A stretch of 64,000 bases of DNA from Candidatus Flexicrinis proximus (GTDB lineage: Bacteria; Chloroflexota; Anaerolineae; Aggregatilineales; Phototrophicaceae): assembly GCA_016712885.1 (NCBI GenBank), contig JADJQF010000004.1, positions 248,001-312,000 of the forward strand. Reading direction: 5' to 3'. Every line of letters begins with the position of its first letter. The stretch's first letter is position 1. Below the pieces are notes generated by a model. The model made no database searches, was not told the DNA's origin, and saw nothing but the letters and a program-made list of their open reading frames with translations. The position numbers were made by a program, and so were the translations under genes. Positions 18,448-25,125 of this stretch are shown here, piece after piece.

Positions 18448-18629
18448 ACGGCACGGCGCGCTGCGCCAAGCGCCACCTCCATGTCAGGCATGCAGCTTGC
18501 GCCCGCTGTCTGGATATCGACCATGAATAGCGGTCACGTCTCATCCCCTCGTAACGGCTCACTTGTCACTTCTCTGCAGCGGTTATAATCGCGCGCGACG
18601 ATTATCACAACACACGGATACCCAGCGCG

Positions 18630-19619
18630 ATGACTGCGATCTATTTTGACGACGATGTTACCCTTGAACCGCTGCGCGGAAAAAGCGCTGGAATCTTCGG
18701 CTATAGCGAGCTCGGCCAGGCGCTTGCGCTGAACCTCCGCGACAGCGGTATCCCCGTCTTTACGGCTCCCGAATCCGCCAGGCAGCAGGCCGCCGCTGAA
18801 ATGGATTTAATCCCTGTCCTGGATGTCGGCGAACTGACGCGCCGCTGCACTGTCCTGATCTTTGTCACGCCCGATGACGCGCTCCCGACCCTCTATATGG
18901 ACGGCATCGCGCCGCACCTCAAGCGTGGTGACCTGCTGGTGTTCACCAGCGGCTATACCATGGCCTTTGGCGTTGTCGAGCCTCCGCCTTTCGTGGATGT
19001 CGGTATCCTCGCGCCGCGCACAACCGGCCAATCCGTCCGCACCGGCTACGAGACGGGGCAGGGCGCCTTGACCTTCCTTTCTGTCGCCGCCGCTTCCAGC
19101 CGGCAGGCGCTTGATCGCATGCTGGCGCTGGCGAAAGGGGCAGGGTTGCTGCGTGGTGGTGCGTTGGAAATCCTGCCTGAGCATGAAGCTTATCTCTCGT
19201 TGTTTGTCCAGCAGGCCGTGATTCCCGCCTTTCACCATATCATGGTAGTCGCAGCAGAACTGCTCGTCAGGCAGGGCATCCCGCCAGAAGCCGCCTTCGC
19301 CGATCTGCATATCGGGGGCCGCTTCTTCGACTACCTGATGCAGTCCAATCGCGAGGGCCTCATGCACACCCTGATGAAATCGCCCCTCACCGCCCAGTAC
19401 GCCGCGCTCAGCCGCATGGCGCGTTTCGCCGAACTCCGGCTTGAGCGGATGATGGAGAACACCTTCGAGGAGATCGTCAGCGGCGCCTTCGCCAAAGAAT
19501 GGTCGCGTGAAATGATGGAAGGGATGCCGCGCCTCGACCGCCTGCGTAAACAGGAAGCCGAGCGCAGTGTCTGGGATTTCGAGCAGCAGACCCTCGATCT
19601 CATGCGCGAAGGCCGCTAG
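18630..19619 (+). CDS. Ketol-acid reductoisomerase-like protein lacking metal ligands
   Basis: A 329-residue homologue of IlvC with normal length and layout. The N-terminal IYFDDDVTLEPLRGKSAGIFGYSELGQALALNLRDSG matches KARI, with GYGSQG changed to GYSELG. The catalytic His region (family HGFNIHF) reads SGYTMAFG. The metal-binding ETDLFGEQ block reads AYLSLFVQQ, so the bridging Asp is Ser and the Glu is Gln. The C-terminal Glu pair also looks replaced (HIGGRFFDYL). It therefore probably cannot do the Mg-dependent alkyl migration of branched-chain amino acid synthesis. No ilvB/ilvN/leu genes are nearby. It might be a different reductase or a regulatory paralogue. Confidence 0.72.
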   Translation: MTAIYFDDDVTLEPLRGKSAGIFGYSELGQALALNLRDSGIPVFTAPESARQQAAAEMDLIPVLDVGELTRRCTVLIFVTPDDALPTLYMDGIAPHLKRGDLLVFTSGYTMAFGVVEPPPFVDVGILAPRTTGQSVRTGYETGQGALTFLSVAAASSRQALDRMLALAKGAGLLRGGALEILPEHEAYLSLFVQQAVIPAFHHIMVVAAELLVRQGIPPEAAFADLHIGGRFFDYLMQSNREGLMHTLMKSPLTAQYAALSRMARFAELRLERMMENTFEEIVSGAFAKEWSREMMEGMPRLDRLRKQEAERSVWDFEQQTLDLMREGR

Positions 19620-19620
19620 C

Positions 19621-19690
19621 GTGGGGTCGAGGGGCGCAAGTCCCTCGCGGAGGTGTGGAGGCAGCGCCTCCACAAACAAAATGCATTACA
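19621..19690 (+). repeat. Two-hairpin repeat, family A, copy 3
   Basis: Stem 1 is CGAGGG / CCCTCG; stem 2 is GTGGAGGCAGCGCCTCCAC, followed by AAACAAAATGCAT. It lies between the convergent KARI-like and trxA genes. Confidence 0.88.
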
Positions 19691-19729
19691 GTCGCTGACC
19701 GTTTAACCGTCGCATCATGGCGCACGATA

Positions 19730-19762
19730 ACAAAAAACGCGCGGGGACTTCCCTGCGCGTTC
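19730..19762 (-). terminator. Rho-independent terminator of trxA
   Basis: Read on the minus strand, AACGCGCAGGG pairs with CCCCGCGCGTT (11 pairs, one G-T) across a 4-base loop and is followed by TTTTG. It is about 50 bases past the trxA stop. Confidence 0.8.
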
Positions 19763-19810
19763 TCATCGTCTCGTCTGATCTGCTGGCAGAGGCTGCCGGC
19801 GATCTGGTTC

Positions 19811-20140
19811 TTAGTTCAGGTGACCGACCAGCTTGCTCAGGATCTTGTCCTTCGGCATCGCGCCCGTGATGCGCGCCACCGGTTCGCCGCCCTTGAACAG
19901 AATCAGCGTCGGAATGCCCATGACGCCGTAGCGCATGATCAAATCCTGATGCTGATCGGCGTCCAGCTTGCCAACCTTGAGCTTGCCGGCATATTCGCCC
20001 GCCAGATCGTCCACGATCGGCGCAATCGCGCGGCACGGACTGCACCACTCCGCCCAGAAGTCGACCAGAACGGGTGTCTGGGACTTCAGAACTTCAGCTT
20101 CAAAGTTGTCCGACGTGACTTCAAACGTCTTGTCGCTCAT
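19811..20140 (-). CDS. trxA: Thioredoxin
   Basis: A 109-residue cytoplasmic thioredoxin of standard length. The active site is WAEWCSPCRA, with Ser where most thioredoxins have Gly (WCGPC). The FWAEW lead, KLDADQHQ and the cis-Pro loop MGIPTLILFKGG are all normal. The Gly-to-Ser change would be expected to shift redox potential somewhat. GAGGAAAA precedes ATG 20140. It is divergent from hrcA across an 82-base gap and has its own terminator. Confidence 0.93.
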   Translation of the reverse strand: MSDKTFEVTSDNFEAEVLKSQTPVLVDFWAEWCSPCRAIAPIVDDLAGEYAGKLKVGKLDADQHQDLIMRYGVMGIPTLILFKGGEPVARITGAMPKDKILSKLVGHLN

Positions 20141-20222
20141 TGAGTTTTCCTCAGTTTCCGTAGGTCTGCCTGTGGCGTCATGGTATCATGAGTCCAACAT
20201 TGGTTTACAGGCTCAGTAGTAT

Positions 20223-21290
20223 ATGGATGCTGCCACTCTTCCCACTCTTACGCGCCGCCAGGAACAGATTCTGGCCTGTATCGTCCGCGCGTACTCCGCC
20301 AAAGCCGAACCGGTCGGCAGCAAGTATATCGCCGAATCCTTTGACTTAGGCGTGAGCCCGGCCACCATTCGTAACGAGATGGCCGTGCTGGAAGAACTGG
20401 GCTATATCGTGCAGCCGCATACCAGCGCCGGCCGTGTGCCGTCCGAGAGCGGTTACCGCTACTTTGTCACCTATCTGCTCAATGCGATCGAGCTGTCGCC
20501 TGCCGACCAGCAGCGGATTTCCGAGCGCATGACAGCCGTCCCGATGGCAACCGAACAATGGATGCGCCAGGCCGCGACCGCGCTCTCGCGCATCACTCAG
20601 GCCGCCAGCCTGGTGACCTCGCCTTCGTCGCAGACCGGCCGTTTTAAGCACGTCGAACTGATCTCCGTCCAGGGGCGCCTCGCCCTCATGGTCCTGATCC
20701 TGCAGGGCGGCGGCGTGCACCAGCGCATGCTGAACCTTGCCGAAAGCGTTCCACAGGCGACTTTGTCCGAGGTCTCAATTCGCGTCAATACCCTCTGTTT
20801 CGATCTCTCCGCGCGCGATATCCTGCTCAAGGCCATCGGGCTGCCGCTGCTTGAGCGCGAAATCCTTGAATTGGCCGCCGAAGTGATGGAACGCGCCTCC
20901 AACGGCTCGATTCAGACCGTTTACCGCGACGGCCTGAGCGACATGCTCCAATCGTTTCCGGCTTCGGAAGGCGCACAGCAGGCCGTTCGTGTCTTTGAGG
21001 AGCGCCAGTTCCTCAATGTCATCATTGACGAGTTTCTCGGCCCGTTGACCGACGGCGTGCAGGTAGTAATCGCCGGTGACGGCCGGCGCGATGAATTGAA
21101 TCACCTGAGCATGGTCCTCAGCCGCTACGGCCATCCCGGCCAGTTAAGCGGCGCGATTGGCTTGATCGGCCCGACCCATATCAACTATGGCCGCGCCATC
21201 AGTGCTGTGCGCTATGTCTCTACCACCATGACCAACATGCTCGTCAGCCTGTATGGCAACGGCGACGGTGATAACAGGATTGAGGGCTGA
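20223..21290 (+). CDS. hrcA: Heat-inducible transcription repressor HrcA
   Basis: A 355-residue protein. The N-terminal winged helix reads LTRRQEQILACIVRAYSAKAEPVGSKYIAE, then GVSPATIRNEMAVLEELGYIVQPHTSAGRVPSESGYRYFV, the hallmark of HrcA. The GAF-like middle and C-terminal RAISAVRYVSTTMTNMLVSLYG complete the family pattern. HrcA binds CIRCE operators and represses groE/dnaK-type genes. No GroE, DnaK or GrpE gene is adjacent, and I found no CIRCE (TTAGCACTC inverted repeat) in the window. The ribosome site at ATG 20223 is weak. Confidence 0.94.
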   Translation: MDAATLPTLTRRQEQILACIVRAYSAKAEPVGSKYIAESFDLGVSPATIRNEMAVLEELGYIVQPHTSAGRVPSESGYRYFVTYLLNAIELSPADQQRISERMTAVPMATEQWMRQAATALSRITQAASLVTSPSSQTGRFKHVELISVQGRLALMVLILQGGGVHQRMLNLAESVPQATLSEVSIRVNTLCFDLSARDILLKAIGLPLLEREILELAAEVMERASNGSIQTVYRDGLSDMLQSFPASEGAQQAVRVFEERQFLNVIIDEFLGPLTDGVQVVIAGDGRRDELNHLSMVLSRYGHPGQLSGAIGLIGPTHINYGRAISAVRYVSTTMTNMLVSLYGNGDGDNRIEG

Positions 21291-21375
21291 GGGCGGTCTC
21301 CGCTGCAGCAGTCGGCGCGTGGGCCGAAGCAGACAGGCATGGGACACCTTTCAGCCCTCAGCCCTCGGCCTCCCC

Positions 21376-21474
21376 TTAGCAGCAGGTCGTGCCGCCGCCT
21401 GAACCGCAGCAGCCTTCGTCGCAGCAGCAGTCATCGGAGCAGGTCGGGTCGGTATTGAAGGTCGTGATCGTCAT
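21376..21474 (-). CDS. 32-residue Cys-rich peptide, metallothionein-like
   Basis: A very short gene encoding 32 residues, eight of them Cys (positions 12, 16-18, 22-23, 31-32), with acidic residues between and a Gly-Ser-Gly spacer. The motifs are CSDDCCCDEGCCG and a terminal TTCC. A perfect ribosome site, AAGGAG, lies 6 bases before ATG 21474. The gene lies downstream of arsR in the same direction, and the arsR operator palindrome recurs in the gap between them. All this supports a real metal- or metalloid-binding peptide under ArsR control, though no known family is matched by eye. The ligand (As, Cd, Zn, Cu) is not determinable. Confidence 0.7.
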   Translation of the reverse strand: MTITTFNTDPTCSDDCCCDEGCCGSGGGTTCC

Positions 21475-21500
21475 GGCTAACTCCTTGGCTTGCGCCTGAT

Positions 21501-21520
21501 ACATTGATGAACATCGATAT
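21501..21520 (-). promoter_or_regulatory. Candidate ArsR operator before the Cys-rich peptide gene
   Basis: ACATTGA-N6-TCGATAT: the right arm is identical to the operator before arsR, the left arm matches 5 of 7, and the 7-6-7 spacing is the same. It lies 27 bases upstream of the peptide start. Confidence 0.6.
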
Positions 21521-21543
21521 ATGGCTGCAAAAAAAGAGGCCGC

Positions 21544-21870
21544 CTAGTCTTTCATCTGAATCGATCCCACTGAGATCACCGCGTCCTGCGCGAAATTCGG
21601 TGCAAACTGCTGCACCAGCAGATTGCAGCACACGGTAACGGCCGTTTGATTCAGGGTATAGAACCGGTGCCGTCCTTCTTGCCGCACTTGCACCAGGTTC
21701 GCGTCCTGCAGCAGTTTGAGATGGTGGCTAACGGTCGGCTGATTTACCTTGCCGCCCAACTTATCCACCAGATCCCCAACCGAACACCACTCACAGCAGA
21801 TACAGTCCATAATCTGCTGCCGGGTTTCATCGGCGATTGCCTTCGCGAAAGTGAGTGCGTTTGCGTCCAT
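21544..21870 (-). CDS. ArsR/SmtB-family metalloregulator
   Basis: A 108-residue winged-helix repressor. Helix region QPTVSHHLKLLQDANLVQVRQEGRHRFYTLN is the DNA-binding core. A cluster of Cys, MDCICCEWCSVGDLV, sits where ArsR/CadC-type sensors bind thiophilic metals; a VCCNLL pair follows near the end. The start is taken at ATG 21870 (MDANALTF) rather than 21897, since the latter lies inside the operator palindrome. It should repress itself and the Cys-rich peptide, and be released by a soft metal or arsenite. The exact ligand is inferred only from the Cys pattern. Confidence 0.9.
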   Translation of the reverse strand: MDANALTFAKAIADETRQQIMDCICCEWCSVGDLVDKLGGKVNQPTVSHHLKLLQDANLVQVRQEGRHRFYTLNQTAVTVCCNLLVQQFAPNFAQDAVISVGSIQMKD

Positions 21871-21883
21871 ACCCCTCAAATAT

Positions 21884-21903
21884 ATATCGACAAACATCGA
21901 TAT
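21884..21903 (-). promoter_or_regulatory. Candidate ArsR operator (perfect palindrome)
   Basis: ATATCGA-CAAACA-TCGATAT is a perfect 7-6-7 inverted repeat directly upstream of the arsR start. A near copy precedes the peptide gene. The spacing and AT-rich arms fit ArsR/SmtB operators. Confidence 0.75.
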
Positions 21904-21910
21904 GTCAAGA

Positions 21911-21949
21911 CCTTAAAACCCCCTTCTCCAACCAGTAGAGAAGGGGGTT
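21911..21949 (-). terminator. Rho-independent terminator of the GlsB-type gene
   Basis: A perfect 12-bp stem AACCCCCTTCTC / GAGAAGGGGGTT (21917-21928, 21938-21949), followed on the minus strand by TTTT. It insulates the upstream gene from arsR. Confidence 0.8.
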
Positions 21950-22010
21950 CCGACAGTCGAGCGTAGAGGCTAACCGCATATTACGGAAACGGCAGTCTCA
22001 GCAGCGTGAA

Positions 22011-22256
22011 TTACCGCTTCAGGAAGCGTAGACCCGCCAGCAGGACGCACGAACCGATGAACGCCACCAGGATACTGGGGAGGTTGATTCCGGTCACATC
22101 CGTGCTGCTGCCAAGTGCGTTAAAGATGAACCCGCCGATGAGAGCGCCGAGGATACCGACGATGATGTCGGTGATTAATCCGCCGCTGCTCTTCATCACC
22201 ATGCCTGCCAACCATCCGGCAATAGCGCCAACCACCAACCATGCAACAATACCCAT
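22011..22256 (-). CDS. GlsB/YeaQ/YmgE-family small membrane protein
   Basis: An 81-residue protein with three hydrophobic helices and the family pattern GAIAGWLAGMVMKSSGGLITDIIVGILGALIGGFIF. The family is often called transglycosylase-associated and is stress-induced in several bacteria; its activity is not known. AAGGAG lies 8 bases before ATG 22256, and its own terminator follows. Length is normal. Confidence 0.87.
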   Translation of the reverse strand: MGIVAWLVVGAIAGWLAGMVMKSSGGLITDIIVGILGALIGGFIFNALGSSTDVTGINLPSILVAFIGSCVLLAGLRFLKR

Positions 22257-22414
22257 GTGCTGTACTCCTTATATTTTGACTAGCGACTCTATTATAACCT
22301 ATTTATACGCGGCATAAACTTGGTAGCGCGTAAGAATAAAAAGGACACAGCCGCTGTCTGAGGCTGTGCCCTGATGTTCGAAAGACGTGTTTGTAGGACT
22401 AAGTTCCCTTTGGG

Positions 22415-23389
22415 TCAGATCGTCACCGGATGCGTGACCAGCCCGACCAGCAGATCGACGCACGCCTTAACGTCGCCTTGATGGACCATCTCGCTCGGGC
22501 TGTGGATATAGCGCGTCGGGATCGAGATACAGCCGCTCGGCACCCCCATCCGCGTGTTCTGAACCCGCGCCGCGTCGGTGGACCCCGCCGTCATCAGTTC
22601 GAGCTGATAAGGGATTTCGTCGCTTTCTGCGCGCTCGATCATCCACTCGATGACTGCTTTCGGCACCACCAGCCCCGGGTCATAGACCTTGATGGCCGCC
22701 CCGCCACCGAGCCGCACCGCCATCTTCTCGCCCTTGGGCAGGTCGCCGGTATCGGTCACGTCCAGCGCAATCGCGACCGCCGGATCGACTCCGAACGCCG
22801 CTGCTGCTGCTCCGCGCAAGCCCACTTCTTCCTGCACGCTGAACACAAAATAGACCTCATTGGCCGAATGGCGGTTCAGCCGCTGGATCGCTTCAATCGC
22901 CACCAGGCATCCCACGCGGTCGTCCAGCGCCTTGCTGATGAACACGTCGCCCTGCGCCGTAAACTCCCGCGTAAAGACCGCAGGCTGCCCAATTCGCAGC
23001 TCGATGCCGCCTGTATCAATATAGAGATCGTCGATGGTTGGGTTCGTCTTGCGGTACATATCGTGCGAACCGATGACCCCGATCGTGCCGTCCTCGAATT
23101 GCACGCGCTTGCCCAGCAGGGCATGCCGTGTCAGCCCGCCGATCTCTGCGAAGCGCAGCATACCGGTCGTCTTTTCGGCAAATGTCGCCATCACGCCGAT
23201 TTCGTCCATGTGCGTAATAACCATCACGCGTGGGCCGCCGCTCCCCACCCGAACGATTAGGTTACCCATCGGATCGGTGTGGACCTCGTCCGCGTACGCC
23301 GCCACTTCACTCTCGATCAGCTTGCGGACCTTGTATTCGTACCCCGAAGGGCCCCATGTCTCGCATAGACGCTTGAGCAGGTCTTTCAT
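22415..23389 (-). CDS. M42-family metallo-aminopeptidase
   Basis: A 324-residue peptidase of the M42 (glutamyl aminopeptidase / endoglucanase-like) family. Metal-site motifs: ITHMDEIGVM (His-Asp), the bridging Asp in SKALDDRVGC, catalytic Glu pair VQEEVGLRGA, Asp in ALDVTDTGD and late His in RYIHSPSEMV. The family forms dodecameric shells that trim short peptides in the cytoplasm. It starts with a 4-base ATGA overlap with the purU stop, as the last gene of a five-gene operon. Confidence 0.92.
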   Translation of the reverse strand: MKDLLKRLCETWGPSGYEYKVRKLIESEVAAYADEVHTDPMGNLIVRVGSGGPRVMVITHMDEIGVMATFAEKTTGMLRFAEIGGLTRHALLGKRVQFEDGTIGVIGSHDMYRKTNPTIDDLYIDTGGIELRIGQPAVFTREFTAQGDVFISKALDDRVGCLVAIEAIQRLNRHSANEVYFVFSVQEEVGLRGAAAAAFGVDPAVAIALDVTDTGDLPKGEKMAVRLGGGAAIKVYDPGLVVPKAVIEWMIERAESDEIPYQLELMTAGSTDAARVQNTRMGVPSGCISIPTRYIHSPSEMVHQGDVKACVDLLVGLVTHPVTI

Positions 23390-24246
23390 CCGAACACCAC
23401 CGTTTTGTTATTATAGACCAGCACTCGGTTATTGATGTGATTCCATACCGCCTGCGCCAGGACCAGCTTCTCGACGTCCTGACCTTTCCGCACCAGGTCG
23501 GCCACCGAGTCTTTATGGTTCACCGGCAGTACGTCCTGTGCGATGATCGGCCCCGCGTCTAATTCCGCCGTCACGTAATGGCTTGTCGCGCCGATTAACT
23601 TTACCCCGCGTGTATAGGCTGCGTGGTATGGCTTGGCTCCGGCAAATGCCGGCAAAAAGCTGTGATGGATGTTGATGATCCGCGTCGGAAACTCACCGAT
23701 GAATTTCTCGGTCAGAATCTGCATGTAGCGTGCCAGAACGATGAAGTCGATCTGGTGTTCCTTGACCAGCGCGATCTGCGCCTGTTCCTGAGCACTCTTG
23801 TTGCCGGCATTGATCTCGAAGGCGAAGAACGGGATGCCGAACGAGTCCGCCACCGACTTCAGCGTGTTGTGGTTGCTCACGATCAGCGGGATTTCGACAT
23901 TCCAGTCGCCGGACTGCCAGCGGCTGAGCAGATCATACAGGCAGTGGGACTGCTTGCTGACGAACAGCGCCATGCGCGGTTTCTGGTCGCTGAATGACAA
24001 CGTCCAGTGCATATTGAAGCGTTTGCCCACGTTCAGCCCAAACGCTGTCTCGATGTCTTCGCGCCCGAGGCCGAATGTGCTCATATCCCATTCGACGCGC
24101 ATGAAAAAGACGCCTGCTTCGGCGTCTACATGTTGATCGAGGTGCAGGATGTTCCCGTTATGCTGAAAGATGAACTGCGTAACAGCCGCCACCAGCCCTT
24201 TCTGATCGGGGCAGGACATCAGCAGCGTGGCGGATGGAATGCTCAT
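23386..24246 (-). CDS. purU: Formyltetrahydrofolate deformylase
   Basis: A 286-residue PurU. An N-terminal ACT domain (LLMSCPDQKGLVAAVTQFIFQHNGNIL) is followed by a formyltransferase-fold domain with the catalytic set Asn/His/Asp in VSNHNTLKSVADSFGIP, IINIHHSFLPAFAGAKPY and ELDAGPIIAQDV. It hydrolyses 10-formyl-THF to formate and THF, balancing one-carbon pools. It overlaps both neighbours by 4 bases (24243-24246 and 23386-23389), so it is translated within the operon started by the 523-residue unknown gene. Confidence 0.94.
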   Translation of the reverse strand: MSIPSATLLMSCPDQKGLVAAVTQFIFQHNGNILHLDQHVDAEAGVFFMRVEWDMSTFGLGREDIETAFGLNVGKRFNMHWTLSFSDQKPRMALFVSKQSHCLYDLLSRWQSGDWNVEIPLIVSNHNTLKSVADSFGIPFFAFEINAGNKSAQEQAQIALVKEHQIDFIVLARYMQILTEKFIGEFPTRIINIHHSFLPAFAGAKPYHAAYTRGVKLIGATSHYVTAELDAGPIIAQDVLPVNHKDSVADLVRKGQDVEKLVLAQAVWNHINNRVLVYNNKTVVFG

Positions 24247-24662
24247 CGTTTCATCCCGATCAGGCGCTTATACGCCCCGTCCCACAGGCTCTCGTCCCGC
24301 GTGAACTTGGTGATGTTGATGTCCGCGAACTTGGGCATCAAACGCACCAGCAGGGGAGGCAGGAACACCCATTGTCCTTCATGGACCAGGCGGGCCAGGT
24401 CGTCGGCAGCGCTTCCGGCCCACTGCCAGTTGCTGCGGAATTCCTCGGCCTTCATCCAGTAATCGCGCTTTTCCCACGCCTTTGCGCTCTCGTCGATCCC
24501 CTCGTCGATCTCTCGCAGGCAAAAGACCAACTGCGCCAGCATGTCCTTCGTCTGGTCGGTGATCGCCGTCTGCAGCATCAGATGGCGCATCAGCTCGGCG
24601 CTTGACCGCATCAATGCGTTGCGGCGCTTGCCGGGGTTATCGGTATTGACGATACGTCCCAT
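24243..24662 (-). CDS. Conserved-looking protein of unknown function (139 aa)
   Basis: A 139-residue, mostly helical soluble protein that I do not recognise. It has a basic start (MGRIVNTDNPGKRRNALMRSSAELMRHLM), an acidic helix with LREIDEGIDESAKAWEKRDYW, and a Trp-rich middle (FRSNWQWAGSAADDL). There is no signal peptide or metal motif. It is 8 bases after the 144-residue gene and overlaps purU by 4 bases, so it is a true operon member. Confidence 0.65.
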   Translation of the reverse strand: MGRIVNTDNPGKRRNALMRSSAELMRHLMLQTAITDQTKDMLAQLVFCLREIDEGIDESAKAWEKRDYWMKAEEFRSNWQWAGSAADDLARLVHEGQWVFLPPLLVRLMPKFADINITKFTRDESLWDGAYKRLIGMKR

Positions 24663-24670
24663 GATTGACC

Positions 24671-25105
24671 TTATCCAAAATGGGGGCGGATGCCGTACAG
24701 CACTCGCGAGCCGAGCAGCGTCAGGATCGTCCTGCCGTCGCGTCCGGTGAGTGCGGCCAGTTCTCGGGCGCTGGTCGGCGCATTATCTCGCGTCAGCAGC
24801 ACCCGGAAAATCGCATCTGCCAGGGAAACACTGTTGTCCAGGAATTCGGTGCTCTCCGACGCGACCATCAGCGCAAAGTGCAGCGCATCCAGCCGGCTCA
24901 CACGCCCGCTCTTCGGGTCGATGTAATCGAACTGACGGTCTTCCGGCTGTGCCAACACTGCGTCTTTGAAGTCCGGCGGCACTTGCTTCAGCAGATTAGT
25001 CCGCAGGTCCTCGGTCGAAGTCCGCCACCACTCGTAGTCGATATGGTACCTCGTATCGAGTGTTTGCTTGGCTAGGCCACCCGGCCTCGGCGGTGGAACA
25101 GTCAT
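24671..25105 (-). CDS. Protein of unknown function (144 aa), possible C-terminal helix-turn-helix
   Basis: A 144-residue soluble protein. Distinctive segments are HIDYEWWRTSTEDLR and FDYIDPKSGRVSRLDALHFAL. Residues about 108-140 (SARELAALTGRDGRTILTLLGS) could form a helix-turn-helix. No family recognised. It lies 20 bases after the 523-residue gene and 8 bases before the 139-residue gene, all on the minus strand. Confidence 0.65.
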   Translation of the reverse strand: MTVPPPRPGGLAKQTLDTRYHIDYEWWRTSTEDLRTNLLKQVPPDFKDAVLAQPEDRQFDYIDPKSGRVSRLDALHFALMVASESTEFLDNSVSLADAIFRVLLTRDNAPTSARELAALTGRDGRTILTLLGSRVLYGIRPHFG

Positions 25106-25125
25106 AACGTACTCAATTCTGGCGA

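Noticed and set aside
20141..20222. CIRCE element controlling hrcA
   Set aside because: No TTAGCACTC-N9-GAGTGCTAA or near match in the trxA-hrcA gap.
21282..21366. Terminator of hrcA from GAGGGCTGAGGGC / GCCCTCAGCCCTC
   Set aside because: The 13-bp arms pair perfectly, but the loop is about 60 bases and no T-run follows, so termination is not supported.
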